Source: MPNP01 sp963668325
Lineage (GTDB): Bacteria; Pseudomonadota; Alphaproteobacteria; Rhodobacterales; Rhodobacteraceae
Direction of reading: 5' to 3'
DNA: 64,000 nucleotides
Assembly (NCBI GenBank): GCA_963668325.1
Contig: OY764222.1
Coordinates: forward strand, 2,108,001 to 2,172,000
Shown piece after piece: positions 52,754 to 61,799 of this stretch. The notes beneath the pieces are model-generated. The model saw nothing but the letters and a program-made list of their open reading frames with translations, did not search any database and had not been told where the DNA came from. Position numbers and translations under genes: made by a program. Position 1 is the stretch's first letter. Each line of letters begins with the position of its first letter.

Positions 52754-53602
52754 TTGAAGAAAATTATTTCATTTCAAGGAGAATTAGGTGCTTATTCGCA
52801 CCAAGCTTGCCAAATGGCACGTCCAGGTTGGGAATATTACCCCTGTATCTCCTTTGAGGATGCCATTTCTGCGGTGGTCAAAAATAAGGCTGCTGAGGCA
52901 ATGCTTCCAGTGGAAAACTCTATTTATGGGAGGGTTGCTGATATCCATAAGTTACTTCCGGAATCAGGGCTTTATATAAATGATGAGGAATTTGTTAGGA
53001 TTGAAATTAACCTTATGGTTATTCCTGGAACGCCCCTGGCAGATGTAAAATATGCTTATAGCCATCCAGTTCTATTGGGTCAGTGCAAAAAATTCCTGAG
53101 AGAACATGATATCATCCCCTTGACTTCGGTAGATACGGCAAGATCAGCCCGGATTGTAACCGAAAAGAATGATCCTAGTTATGCTGCTTTGGCTTCGGAA
53201 TTGGCAAGTAAGATTTCCAAACTTGAAATAATCCAAAAGAACATTGAAGATGACAATTCCAACAGGACCCGTTTTGTAATTATGTCCAAGAAAAACAGGT
53301 GGGAAAGGCGGGACGAAAGAATGATGACTTCCTTTGTTTTTTCAGTTCGGAACATTCCGGCTGCCCTTTATAAGGCCATGGGAGGCTTTGCTACCAATAA
53401 TGTCAATATGGTGAAGCTTGAGAGTTATATGGTTGGAGGATCATTCAACGCCACACAGTTTTTTGCAGAAATCGAAGGCCATCCTGAGGATAAGAGTGTT
53501 ACACTTGCTCTTGAGGAACTAAAGTTTTTTACTGATTATTTGAAAATTATCGGCGTTTATCCGGCCCATAAGGCTAGGTTGGAAGTAAATTCCAAAAATT
53601 GA
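52754..53602 (+). CDS. pheA: Prephenate dehydratase
   Basis: Converts prephenate to phenylpyruvate in phenylalanine synthesis. The catalytic domain (about 1-185) has FQGELGAYSHQA, LPVENSIYGRV and the NRTRFVIM motif with the catalytic Thr-Arg-Phe. A regulatory ACT domain follows (about 200-275), where the usual ESRP reads ESYM, as I recall for alphaproteobacterial homologues. It starts with TTG; no ATG is in frame nearby. There is no fused chorismate mutase. A terminator-like hairpin follows at 53619. Confidence 0.92.
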   Translation: MKKIISFQGELGAYSHQACQMARPGWEYYPCISFEDAISAVVKNKAAEAMLPVENSIYGRVADIHKLLPESGLYINDEEFVRIEINLMVIPGTPLADVKYAYSHPVLLGQCKKFLREHDIIPLTSVDTARSARIVTEKNDPSYAALASELASKISKLEIIQKNIEDDNSNRTRFVIMSKKNRWERRDERMMTSFVFSVRNIPAALYKAMGGFATNNVNMVKLESYMVGGSFNATQFFAEIEGHPEDKSVTLALEELKFFTDYLKIIGVYPAHKARLEVNSKN

Positions 53603-53618
53603 AAGGGGTGAAGGAAAT

Positions 53619-53639
53619 TAAACCCGAAATTTCGGTTTA
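53619..53639. terminator. Terminator between pheA and nudC
   Basis: TAAACCCGAAA and TTTCGGTTTA form a stem with one bulge, followed by T-rich sequence on the plus strand. It lies between the convergent pheA and nudC stops. Confidence 0.55.
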
Positions 53640-53675
53640 GAATTCTTTTGGCTTTATTTCAGGGTGGGACCCAAA

Positions 53676-54647
53676 TTAGATTAGGTTACCTTCCAACCAT
53701 TTTCTAATCAGAAATTCGGCGATTGAACCTTTTCGTGGCAGGGAAATATCATTTCTGGTTCCACCATAGATTTCCATTACCTCCTCTCTTTCAAGCCAAA
53801 GGGCATTTTCGATCTCTTTTTTCAGTGGCTTTATGTCTTCAGTCTTCGCTTCGCCTTTGCACCCGATCATCAGGGATGTTGGAAAGGGCCAAGGTTGGGA
53901 TGAAACATAGCTGATATTATCCACTATTATTTCTGCTTCCTCATAAACTTCTCGCTTTACGGCAGCTTCAATTGATTCGCCCGGTTCCATAAAGCCGGCT
54001 AAAAGGGAATGCATTCTTTGAGGCCAATGGTAAGACCTGCCCAACAACAAACGGTTTTGTCGTAAAATAAGCATTATGACAACTGGGTCACACCTTGGAA
54101 AATGCTCTGCCTTACAAGCAGGGCAAACCCTTGACCAACCAGCGCTTGCTAGATTTGAGGACGAGCCACAAAATGAGCAATATTTATGCGTGAAGTGCCA
54201 TCCCAATAATGCCTTGCCAGTAGCCAGCAATTCAGCAAGCAGTGATTCCTTGAGGATAGGAAGAAGCATTCTAAGATTTTGAAAATCATATTTTGGGAAA
54301 TCTGGATGTTGATATTTATTCGTATCGAATAGCCTGTTCTCAATAACATTAATTGTCAGAGGAGTATTTTCCCTGGTTATATCTCCTGCGAAATACTCGA
54401 TTCCTTCACACGTACCAAGAAATACCCTGTTTCCTATGGATTCTACCAATTTTTTACTTGATTCAAGAAAAACCGGGTTGGACTGCTTATCAACCAAGGG
54501 CATCCCTTTCCAAAAAAGTAACAAGCGGGATTCTTTTTGGTGGATAACATTCTCAAGAAAACCCGCATCAGAGCGCTTTTCTATATTTCTTTCAAGGTGG
54601 GAAGGGCTTGCAAAGGTAACAAAATCGTTAAGCATCATGGCCTGCAT
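53676..54647 (-). CDS. nudC: NADH pyrophosphatase (NAD-RNA decapping) NudC
   Basis: A 323-residue Nudix hydrolase that cleaves NADH to NMNH and AMP and removes NAD caps from RNA. A zinc ribbon (YCSFCG and CPACK) is followed by PRCDPVVIMLI and the Nudix box G-F-M-E-P-G-E-S-x5-R-E-x2-E-E-A (about residues 203-225). The SQPWPFPTSLMIG motif after it is the specificity mark of NudC. It converges with pheA. Confidence 0.94.
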   Translation of the reverse strand: MQAMMLNDFVTFASPSHLERNIEKRSDAGFLENVIHQKESRLLLFWKGMPLVDKQSNPVFLESSKKLVESIGNRVFLGTCEGIEYFAGDITRENTPLTINVIENRLFDTNKYQHPDFPKYDFQNLRMLLPILKESLLAELLATGKALLGWHFTHKYCSFCGSSSNLASAGWSRVCPACKAEHFPRCDPVVIMLILRQNRLLLGRSYHWPQRMHSLLAGFMEPGESIEAAVKREVYEEAEIIVDNISYVSSQPWPFPTSLMIGCKGEAKTEDIKPLKKEIENALWLEREEVMEIYGGTRNDISLPRKGSIAEFLIRKWLEGNLI

Positions 54648-54779
54648 TATCTAGATTTACCTGTAGTAATCAAAGTCAGAAATTTCTGCAATCAAACTTA
54701 AATGGTTTTACCAATCCATATGATTTTACTCATTGGAATCCTTGAGAAATTTTAACTCTTGACTATTATTACCTATTGA

Positions 54780-54882
54780 GAGGTTGAATCAGGCGTTCAT
54801 ATTGCGAACCCGGTCAGGTCTGAAAGGAAGCAGCCGTAGGAATCACTGGATGGGTTGAATTTCAATCTCTCGCCTAACCCAA
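54780..54882 (+). ncRNA. ffs: Signal recognition particle RNA (4.5S-type)
   Basis: The helix-8 core is visible: GGTCAGGTCTGAAAGGAAGC, followed by AGCCG, with the symmetric and asymmetric loops that bind Ffh. The closing ends pair: GGTT and AGGCG at 54782-54795 with CGCCT and AACC at 54871-54879. It lies about 130 bases upstream of dnaX, the usual alphaproteobacterial position. Ends are estimates to within a few bases. Confidence 0.9.
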
Positions 54883-55009
54883 ATCTGCAAATCGTGTGTT
54901 TTGAAAATTAATCTGAATAAGAATTGTGTATATTCAGCACTATTTTCATTAAAATAAAATCGAATGGTTTAATACAACCCTTTAAATTTGCCATAAAATA
55001 TAGGAAGTT

Positions 55010-56467
55010 ATGAGTAATTCCATCGGGAAATACCAGGTATTGGCCCGAAAATACCGGCCCACAAAATTTTCAGAAGTGATTGGTCAGGAATCATTGGTAA
55101 GGGTTATAGAAAATTCCTTTAAATCAGGAAGGATAGCTCAAGCCTTTATTCTCACAGGGGTAAGAGGTGTTGGTAAAACAACCACAGCCCGGTTATTGGC
55201 CAAAGGTATGAATTGTACCGGAAGTGATGGTTCGGGAGCAATTACTACCGAGCCATGCGATGAATGTAACCATTGTCTCGCCATTGCCAATGGCAATCAC
55301 ATGGATGTTCTTGAGATGGATGCTGCTTCAAGGACCGGGGTTAATGATATCAGGGAATTGCTTGAAACTGTCCAGTACCAACCAACCACAGCTCGATCCA
55401 AGGTTTATATCATAGACGAAGTACACATGCTTTCGAAGAGTGCGTTCAATGCTCTTTTAAAGACCTTGGAAGAACCCCCTGAACATGTTGTTTTTATATT
55501 TGCTACAACTGAAATTCGAATGGTGCCAGTTACAATATTATCACGGTGTCAACGTTTTGATCTTAGAAGAATAGAACCTCAGATAATGACCAAGCATCTT
55601 CAAGCAATTGCCGAGAAAGAAGGTGCTGAAGTAGATAAAGATGCCATGAAGCTATTGGTTAGATCTGCTGAGGGGTCTGTACGGGATGGCATCAGCCTTT
55701 TGGATCAATCAATTTCCTTTTCATCAGGGCAAATAACGGCAGATATTACTAGAAATATGCTAGGCTTGGTTGATCGGGGTAGAATTCTGGATTTGATTGA
55801 ATTGGTATTCAAAGGTGATGCGGCCGGTGCTTTAGAGGAACTGAAGGCTCAATACAATGACGGTGCAGATCCACAGACCATTTTGTTAGATTTATCCGAA
55901 ACAATTCATTTTTTGTCTGTTGTAAAAATTAATTCGCAAACTTTGGATGATCCAACCCTGTCTCCTGAAGAGAAATCTAGAGGGTTGGAACTAAGTTCCA
56001 AACTTTCCTTTCCTGTTTTGCACCGTGCCTGGCAAATGCTACTGAAAATAATACAGGAATTGTCCTTTTCTCCCGATCACATGATAGCTGCTGAAATGGC
56101 CATGATCAGGTTAACTCATGCCGCAGCATTGCCGACACCTCTAGAATTAGTGAATCAGCTTTCCAAGGGGAAAGAAGATCAGCCCGCTGCTAAGAAAGTT
56201 AATCCTGTTGAAGGAAGTAATCCAAATGCCCAAACGCTAAAAAAGGAACCTCCCCAACCGAAGTTGACCAAGGATGAAGGAAGTAAAAAGACTACTCAAG
56301 AAATCCCTGCGAAGGATATGGAAGTACCCAGCAAAGAAAAAAACAATGCCAAGCCAGAGGAAATCAATACTACGTCTCAAACACAACCTAAACAAAAGAA
56401 CTTGTTGGACAATAAATTGGTAGCCAGTGTATTGGAAGCCTTTCCCGAGGCTAAAGTAGTTAAATAA
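55010..56467 (+). CDS. dnaX: DNA polymerase III subunits gamma and tau
   Basis: Clamp-loader ATPase. Domain I has YQVLARKYRPTKFSEVIGQE, Walker A GVRGVGKTTTARLLAKG, a C4 zinc module (CTGS, CDECNHC), DEVHMLSKSAFNALLKTLEEPP (Walker B) and SRCQRFDLRR. Domains II-III run to about residue 380. A linker of about 85 Lys-, Glu- and Pro-rich residues leads to a short end, LEAFPEAKVVK. At 485 residues it is shorter than most alphaproteobacterial tau proteins. An A AAA AAG slippery heptamer lies in frame in the linker. Followed by ybaB and recR. Confidence 0.95.
   Translation: MSNSIGKYQVLARKYRPTKFSEVIGQESLVRVIENSFKSGRIAQAFILTGVRGVGKTTTARLLAKGMNCTGSDGSGAITTEPCDECNHCLAIANGNHMDVLEMDAASRTGVNDIRELLETVQYQPTTARSKVYIIDEVHMLSKSAFNALLKTLEEPPEHVVFIFATTEIRMVPVTILSRCQRFDLRRIEPQIMTKHLQAIAEKEGAEVDKDAMKLLVRSAEGSVRDGISLLDQSISFSSGQITADITRNMLGLVDRGRILDLIELVFKGDAAGALEELKAQYNDGADPQTILLDLSETIHFLSVVKINSQTLDDPTLSPEEKSRGLELSSKLSFPVLHRAWQMLLKIIQELSFSPDHMIAAEMAMIRLTHAAALPTPLELVNQLSKGKEDQPAAKKVNPVEGSNPNAQTLKKEPPQPKLTKDEGSKKTTQEIPAKDMEVPSKEKNNAKPEEINTTSQTQPKQKNLLDNKLVASVLEAFPEAKVVK
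56239..56245 (+). promoter_or_regulatory. Candidate programmed -1 frameshift site in dnaX
   Basis: The codons CTA AAA AAG contain A AAA AAG in the X XXY YYZ phase used by E. coli dnaX. A -1 slip reads ten codons (GTSPTEVDQG) and stops at 56275, giving a gamma-like product of about 422 residues. A ribosome-site-like AAGGAAG lies about 22 bases upstream; only a weak hairpin is visible downstream. Confidence 0.45.
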
Positions 56468-56504
56468 ACGAAAGATTATCAGAAAAAAAGTTGTAGGAAT
56501 TTGT

Positions 56505-56849
56505 ATGTTACCAGGTAAATTTAATCCGATGAAAATTGCTGAGTTAGCCAAGGCAGGTAAAGAACTAAAGAGTGAATTGTTACTTGCCAACAAGGAAATA
56601 GACGAAATGGTTATTATGGCAGAAAGTTCCTGTCAGACTGTAAAGGTGCTATGCAATGGCAACGGATTAATTAGTGAACTGATAATTGATCAGGATAAAG
56701 TGAATTCAAGCGAAGAGATAAATTTGTCTGAAGCTGCAACTGAAGCCCTAAAAAAAGTCCAATCTGAAGCTTTAATAATTTCAGCCGAAAGAAGGAGAAA
56801 AATCACTGAGAAAGTGGGCCTTCCTTCTGATTTTGATTTCAATATTTAA
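56505..56849 (+). CDS. YbaB/EbfC family nucleoid-associated protein
   Basis: A 114-residue small DNA-binding protein of the YbaB/EbfC family, encoded between dnaX and recR as in most bacteria. It has a central beta sheet (CQTVKVLCNGNGLISELIID) flanked by helices with the typical A-x-x-A-x-x-K-V-Q pattern. An AGGA site precedes the ATG. Its stop overlaps the recR start as TAATG. Confidence 0.92.
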   Translation: MLPGKFNPMKIAELAKAGKELKSELLLANKEIDEMVIMAESSCQTVKVLCNGNGLISELIIDQDKVNSSEEINLSEAATEALKKVQSEALIISAERRRKITEKVGLPSDFDFNI

Positions 56850-57445
56850 TGGCTAGAAAAAACGAAATCCAAATCCTGGTTGATCAATTCGCTCGGTTGC
56901 CGGGATTAGGACCGAAATCATCCAAAAGGATTGTACTACACCTCATTAAAAATAGGACGCAACTTCTTGAACCTTTGGTACAGATGTTGGAGAACTTTAC
57001 CGAGATTATAGGTTACTGTCCTATTTGTGGGAATGTCACCCTTCGATCAAAATGTGATATTTGCAGTGTCGATAACCGTCAGAGAGATGTTATTTGTGTT
57101 GTGGAATCCGTAATTGATTTATGGGCCTTGGAAAAGACTGAAACATACCAAGGGCAATATCATGTCCTCGGAGGGGTGTTATCAATATTCGAAGGTGTCG
57201 GACCTGATGAGCTTGGTATCCCGCAATTAATTGCCAGAGTGAAAAATGAAAACATAACAGAATTGATTCTGGCCATGAATGCTACTGTAGCAGGTCAGTC
57301 AACAACTCATTTTATTGTTGAACAATTGGAAGGTCTGGATATAAAAATTACTACCCTTGGCCGAGGTATGCCGTCTGGAGGCGAGCTTGATTATCTTGAT
57401 TCAAGTACCATCACCTCAGCTCTCAATTCCCGCCAAGAGTATTGA
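56849..57445 (+). CDS. recR: Recombination protein RecR
   Basis: RecR helps RecF and RecO load RecA at gaps. The 198-residue protein has the N-terminal helix-hairpin-helix LPGLGPKSSKRIVLHL, a C4 zinc finger (CPICGN and CDIC), and a TOPRIM domain containing VVESVIDLWALEKT and YHVLGGVLS. Overlap with ybaB by one base indicates coupling. Confidence 0.95.
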   Translation: MARKNEIQILVDQFARLPGLGPKSSKRIVLHLIKNRTQLLEPLVQMLENFTEIIGYCPICGNVTLRSKCDICSVDNRQRDVICVVESVIDLWALEKTETYQGQYHVLGGVLSIFEGVGPDELGIPQLIARVKNENITELILAMNATVAGQSTTHFIVEQLEGLDIKITTLGRGMPSGGELDYLDSSTITSALNSRQEY

Positions 57446-57493
57446 ATGGAATCTTTGACCATCTGTTATTGATCTTAAATTCCTGTTATCGAA

Positions 57494-58384
57494 ATGACTG
57501 AAATCAAACCCACCGAAAAAAAACGTTTGGTCAGTGATTGGTTTAGCAATCTTTCTCACCAGATTTGCAAGCGGTTCGAACAATTGGAAATTGAACTACC
57601 TTCAACAGAGAAATCAAACACCAAACCAGGTAATTTTATTCATCAAAAAACTATCAGGAAGGAAACTGGTGGGGAAGATGCCGGCGGTGGAATCATGTCC
57701 AAATTGGTGAATGGTAAGGTTTTTGAAAAAGTTGGAGTAAATGTTTCTACCGTATACGGCAATCTGACCCCAAACCTGGTTGAGGTACTGAGGAAAAGAA
57801 AAACCATAGAGGAAGGTAAGTTCGGCTTTTGGGCCAGTGGAATATCCCTCGTGGCACATCTCAACCACCCCAAGGTTCCCGCTGTACACTTCAACACCAG
57901 GATGTTCGCAACAGAACAGGAAACATGGTTTGGAGGTGGGATGGATTTAAATCCATGTATTGAGAATCCAGATGATACAGAGCTCTTCCACCTAGCTTTA
58001 AAGGAAACATGCGATAAGCATGACAAAACTTATTATCGCTTGTTCAAAGAGTGGGCAGATAGATATTTTTATATTCCCCACCGAGGAAGGGCCAGAGGGG
58101 TTGGTGGAATTTTTTTTGATGATTTGGATTCAGGAAATTGGGAAAAAGACTTTTCCTTTGTAATGGATGTTGGAAAAACTTTTTTGAGCGTTTACCCGGG
58201 CATAATTATAGATCGACAAGGTGAGTATTGGACCGAAGAGGATAAGGAAAAACAATTACTTCACCGGGGGCTATATACCGAGTTCAATTTGATCTATGAC
58301 CGTGGGACAAAATTTGGTTTGGAATCAGGTCACGATCCAGACGCAGTACTGATGAGTTTGCCTCCGATGGCAAAATGGCTTTGA
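57494..58384 (+). CDS. hemF: Oxygen-dependent coproporphyrinogen III oxidase
   Basis: Converts coproporphyrinogen III to protoporphyrinogen IX with oxygen in haem synthesis. The 296-residue protein has GGEDAGGGIMSKL, FWASGISLVAHLNHPKVPAVHFNTRMF, WFGGGMDLNP, HRGRARGVGGIFFDD and the C-terminal YDRGTKFGL. hemE, an earlier enzyme of the same pathway, is at the end of the window. The oxygen-dependent form fits aerobic growth with an aa3 oxidase. Confidence 0.95.
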   Translation: MTEIKPTEKKRLVSDWFSNLSHQICKRFEQLEIELPSTEKSNTKPGNFIHQKTIRKETGGEDAGGGIMSKLVNGKVFEKVGVNVSTVYGNLTPNLVEVLRKRKTIEEGKFGFWASGISLVAHLNHPKVPAVHFNTRMFATEQETWFGGGMDLNPCIENPDDTELFHLALKETCDKHDKTYYRLFKEWADRYFYIPHRGRARGVGGIFFDDLDSGNWEKDFSFVMDVGKTFLSVYPGIIIDRQGEYWTEEDKEKQLLHRGLYTEFNLIYDRGTKFGLESGHDPDAVLMSLPPMAKWL

Positions 58385-58860
58385 CTTCCTCAAGACAGTA
58401 GTTTTCTGCAATATTGTTACGGATTATTTCCATGGGATGAGGGTTACTCGCAATTTGAGGTGGGTAGTCTCCAATTTCTCCTTTTTTTATTGCTGTCTAG
58501 TAATTTATGTTCACCCTGATCAGCGACCTAAATTGAGGTTTGATCAGAAAGGGATTTTGAGACAGAATAATATGCACCCGTAGGGTTTTTGTAAGTTTTT
58601 GTGATAATTGCATGAAAGTGCCTTCATCCAATATAGCGCGACAATCAAGGTAATGCCGACAAAAGTTACCAGGTTGCTTATTCGTGGGGGATGCAGGTCA
58701 GATTTGGCGGCATGATACTGGTCCAACACAGCTGATGTTCCACTTCTCACGGTACAGAACTCTTAAGGGATCAGCTGAACCAGAGGAGGTTCAAAGTTCT
58801 GCCGTGGGGAAAAATTGGGTGTATAACCTATCTGCTGGGAACAGAAATATCAGGGCAAAC
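58385..58860. other. Intergenic stretch after hemF
   Basis: No gene recognised. A hairpin at 58516-58547 (CTGATCA and TGATCAG arms with an inner ACCT/AGGT pair) could end the recR-hemF transcript. A short plus-strand frame at 58684-58890 has no known features. The dispersed repeat copy B follows. Confidence 0.5.
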
Positions 58861-58932
58861 GATTTTGTTAATAAAATCAAAGCTTCTTGAAAAATTTTGT
58901 CCCACTTCTGTCGAAATAATTTAAAAACAACA
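58861..58932. repeat. Dispersed repeat, copy B
   Basis: Resembles 43869-43966 in the mobile island in the same orientation, with a 25-base deletion relative to that copy. It marks the left edge of the accessory segment before hemE. Confidence 0.7.
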
Positions 58933-58934
58933 CG

Positions 58935-59250
58935 CTCGGCAGTTTGAGGCAATCACCCACCCGGTAGGGGTTGGCCTTGCTGAGAGAGTTCAAGGCGGCA
59001 ATCTCCGGCCAGCGATCGCCAGCACCCAAGGTCTTTTGGGATACGATTGATAGCCTTGTGTTGGGCCGCTGACTACATGCCCATAACAATTGCCACCTTG
59101 CCAAACCATTGTCGGGTCCAACTGGTCGGCATCAATGTAGGTGAGCATCAACTGGTGCAGATAGGAGTTGGCGTGGTTCTTGGTGTAACTGACCCAGGGG
59201 AACCCGATAACCAGCCACTAGGCTGAGAAGAGTATCACCATCCGCATAAA
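58935..59250 (-). pseudogene. Broken LysM-domain protein gene
   Basis: On the reverse strand a LysM C-terminus is readable: QKTLGAGDRWPEIAALN, then NPYRVGDCLKLP, with the G-D-x-W-x-x-I-A-x-L-N pattern. Upstream residues are in another frame (YTKNHANSYLHQLMLTYID), and an in-frame TAG follows a possible start MRMVILFSA. At least one frameshift and one stop are therefore present. LysM domains bind peptidoglycan. Confidence 0.6.
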
Positions 59251-59272
59251 GGTGTTGGCTGATAAAACACAT

Positions 59273-59740
59273 CTAACATGAATCGGCATTCACCCGCAGA
59301 TATTCGTCAAGAAATTCATCAATCAATTGCGATACTGACGTCAGGATGTAATTGGAATCATTACCATGTGTTCCAGTAAAAACTGTTTCCCAGGTAGTTC
59401 CGATCCCCTCTCTCCCGGCAAACTCCAGATCAACAAGAATTTTATTTAATCCAACATCAATATTGAAGGCAACACCAACAACATGAACGGTTGCAAATAT
59501 AGCTACACCAGTCCGTTCGTCGGCATACAAACGGGCGGGTCGCAAACGACTTCTTGTAGCGATTTCTACCGCTTCCTCGGTGAGATCAATCTCTGTTTTA
59601 CTCGTTTGAAGGGTGACCAATAAATTAACAGGTTGGCAGCCAGTCTATAACTGGAAACGCTCGTAATCAGAAAAGTCATCTGAAGCAACCGAACCCGTCG
59701 CCATTAAGACCAGCAATAATGAAACTAAAAAAATGCGCAT
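59273..59740 (-). pseudogene. Secreted hypothetical protein interrupted by an in-frame TAG
   Basis: A signal peptide (MRIFLVSLLLVLMATGSVAS) after an AGGA site leads to DDFSDYERFQL, then TAG at 59645-59647. The same frame continues with TGCQPVNLLVTLQTSKTEID and 115 further codons ending DEYLRVNADSC. The two halves look like one small exported protein: E-R-F-Q-L-x-x-G-C-Q-P-V is a typical continuous block in such proteins. It is either a recent pseudogene or read through. The function is unknown. Confidence 0.75.
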
Positions 59741-59850
59741 CCTGTGTCCTTTTATCCGGTTTAATACCTTATTTGCCCAGGAAGACAACCCTGTATGTGG
59801 GCGTTTGTACCCCGGACCCCATTCGATAAAATAAATGGGTATAGGGTTGG

Positions 59851-59915
59851 TTATTCTTGAGGCACTTTGAGACAATCACCTGTCAGCGCTCGGGATCGCC
59901 CAGGGCCTTTTCTTT
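59851..59915 (-). pseudogene. Second LysM-gene remnant with internal deletion
   Basis: The reverse strand reads KALGDPER and then, in the next frame, GDCLKVPQE with stop. This is the start and end of a LysM repeat like the one at 58935, with the middle missing. It lies just downstream of dinD. Confidence 0.5.
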
Positions 59916-59936
59916 ACTGGCCCAGCGTGGGTTATT

Positions 59937-60779
59937 TCATGGTTGGAACGGGGTGGAAGATTTCAATGCTTTCTTTTCCTGTGAGGAAATACGACGTTCA
60001 AGTTTCTTGATATCTTCAGCAGGTGGCAAAATCTCTGGACGGATACCACGTTCAAGCAAGGTATTGCGTACGGCCAGATTATTGGTAACATGTTCACCAG
60101 AAATCTCTGTTTCTGTACTCATGCTATTTTCACGGGTATTATGAATGGTAATTTCCGTAGCAAAATCTTTAGCCTTGAGGATTATGGTTGGAGCGAAATC
60201 CGCTAGCGGCCGATTGTCGGGTACCTTCCACCGGGTTTTCATGTGCTTGGTACGCTTGCCAAATAGAGCTTCATTCCCCTTGCTACGAATTAGTGCAAAA
60301 TCGCGGTTCTGGCCGGTGTGTTCAAAAATAACCTCGGAGAGTTCCTTTTCTGTTTCTGCCAGTTTTTTACGAGAAGACAGACGTTCCTGTTCCAGAATAC
60401 GCTGCTCAATCAACTCAGCCCGACGGGTTTGTAGAGCAAAGTAGGTCTGGGCAAAAGCAATTTGTTCCTTGCGTGGATCACCATTCTGGGCAACAAGATA
60501 ACTTGCGTAACGGGTTAGCATTACATCATCAATTTCCCGCTTGCTGCCCGAACCAAGATTGACCATTTTACTGACGCCGATAAAATGGTCAGAAACCCTA
60601 TGACCACTCCCTTCGCAGGCCGCTTTGGCCTTGGCTATGACTTGCGTAAAGTTTTGCCACTTGTCATAACCCAGCAGTGATTGCAGATCTCGGGCCAACC
60701 AGTATTCAATGCCATCTTCGGTGTGTAAGGTATGACACTCGAAATTATCCGTGAGGGTGGTGATAAGTTCTGTTTTCAG
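59937..60779 (-). CDS. dinD: DNA damage-inducible protein D
   Basis: A DinD homologue, 280 residues from the first family-like residue. Blocks typical of the family are LARDLQSLLGYDKWQNF, CEGSGH, DHF-GVSKMVNLGSGSKREIDD, MLTRYASYLVAQNGDPRKEQIAFAQTYFA, FALIRSKGNEALFG, NRPLADFAPTIILKAKDFA and RGIRPEILPPAEDIKKLERR. The expected start, usually ATG-Lys-Thr-Glu-Leu, reads CTG AAA ACA GAA CTT at 60779; the first standard start in frame is a TTG at 60698, which would cut the conserved N-terminus. In E. coli DinD is LexA-controlled and inhibits RecA filaments. No LexA box was recognised. Confidence 0.85.
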   Translation of the reverse strand: MKTELITTLTDNFECHTLHTEDGIEYWLARDLQSLLGYDKWQNFTQVIAKAKAACEGSGHRVSDHFIGVSKMVNLGSGSKREIDDVMLTRYASYLVAQNGDPRKEQIAFAQTYFALQTRRAELIEQRILEQERLSSRKKLAETEKELSEVIFEHTGQNRDFALIRSKGNEALFGKRTKHMKTRWKVPDNRPLADFAPTIILKAKDFATEITIHNTRENSMSTETEISGEHVTNNLAVRNTLLERGIRPEILPPAEDIKKLERRISSQEKKALKSSTPFQP

Positions 60780-61799
60780 GTTACTTCTGTTTTCTTTTCT
60801 GTATGGATTAATTGTGTTTTTCAGGGTGCTATCCAGTCAGTTACAATTTCTTCTATTTGTTATAGAACCTGGCCATTGTCAACCGCACTCCATGCGGTAA
60901 AATAACAAAGCAGTTATACTCTGATGCAGACTGTGGTGGCCCACATCCAGATGTTTGCTGGAATAGAGTATTATTACGAAAATCGAATCAGGCGTTTAAT
61001 ATTGCCAGAACTGATAAATGACCCTAAATATTTAATTTAGGTAGCGGACCAGGGAGTTTTAACTGTCTTGTCTCAAGGTATGGTATGCCTCCTATTTTTT
61101 GATTTAAATGGAGATTGTATCATATAGGAATTTAAGATCGCTTGCTACTTTATGGACTAAGCAACGGGCTAAAAAGTATTTTTCATATGTTCTCCCAGTA
61201 AGGAGGTATAAACCCGATCTCCGAAGGAAAAATAAAAATGAAACCAGTAAGACATCAGTTATACCATTCAGGAAGTATCCTGATAGCTGCAGGAGTTATC
61301 TTATTTTTTTAAGGAATTTTGATTTTATAGAAGGTAATGACGAAACAACAAATTTAATAGGGGGATGTATATTACAAGTATCGCAACATTATTGTATTGA
61401 TGGATACAAGAGACTTCAGCATAATACGTGCATCCTCTGCCTTAAACTGCCAATGAAGGGTTACTGATCATTTTGTATTGTTGGTAACTGGCTACAAGAA
61501 CAAATAATAATTGGAATAATCTACAAAACCATCTATTCAATAGCGACACGATACTAGTTAGTCGGCTACAACGATCAAATTGATGGCAAGACCTACCGGC
61601 GCTGGTGATTGTTTGAAGGATTTCTGATCCTTGAACGGTTGGGAAACTACAGAACAAGACAACGGTTCATCCACTTACCATATGTAGGCAGGAATTGACT
61701 TTGTTTGTGAGCGTGGTATACTCCTGACTAGACCCTAATACAGAGACATCTGAAGGCTACGGGTACAATGTCAAAGGATCAGAAAGAGGCATTAGGAAA
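60780..61799. other. One-kilobase gene-poor region before the toxin-antitoxin pair
   Basis: AT-rich sequence with stops in every frame. The only frame above 100 codons (61108-61467, plus strand) has a basic, unstructured composition (KPDLRRKNKNETSK) and no recognised domain, so I do not call it. Near 60985 about 20 bases resemble the 5' end of the SRP RNA gene. Nothing else could be identified. Confidence 0.4.

Noticed and set aside
60981..61010. About 20 bases (GAATCAGGCGTT and ATATTGC) resemble the 5' end of the SRP RNA gene at 54787.
   Set aside because: The GGTCAGGT...GAAGCAGCC core and closing arm are absent, so it cannot be a second gene; too short to call a duplication.
61108..61467. 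A 119-codon open frame on the plus strand.
   Set aside because: No domain, no ribosome site, composition unlike the genes around it, and it lies in gene-poor DNA.
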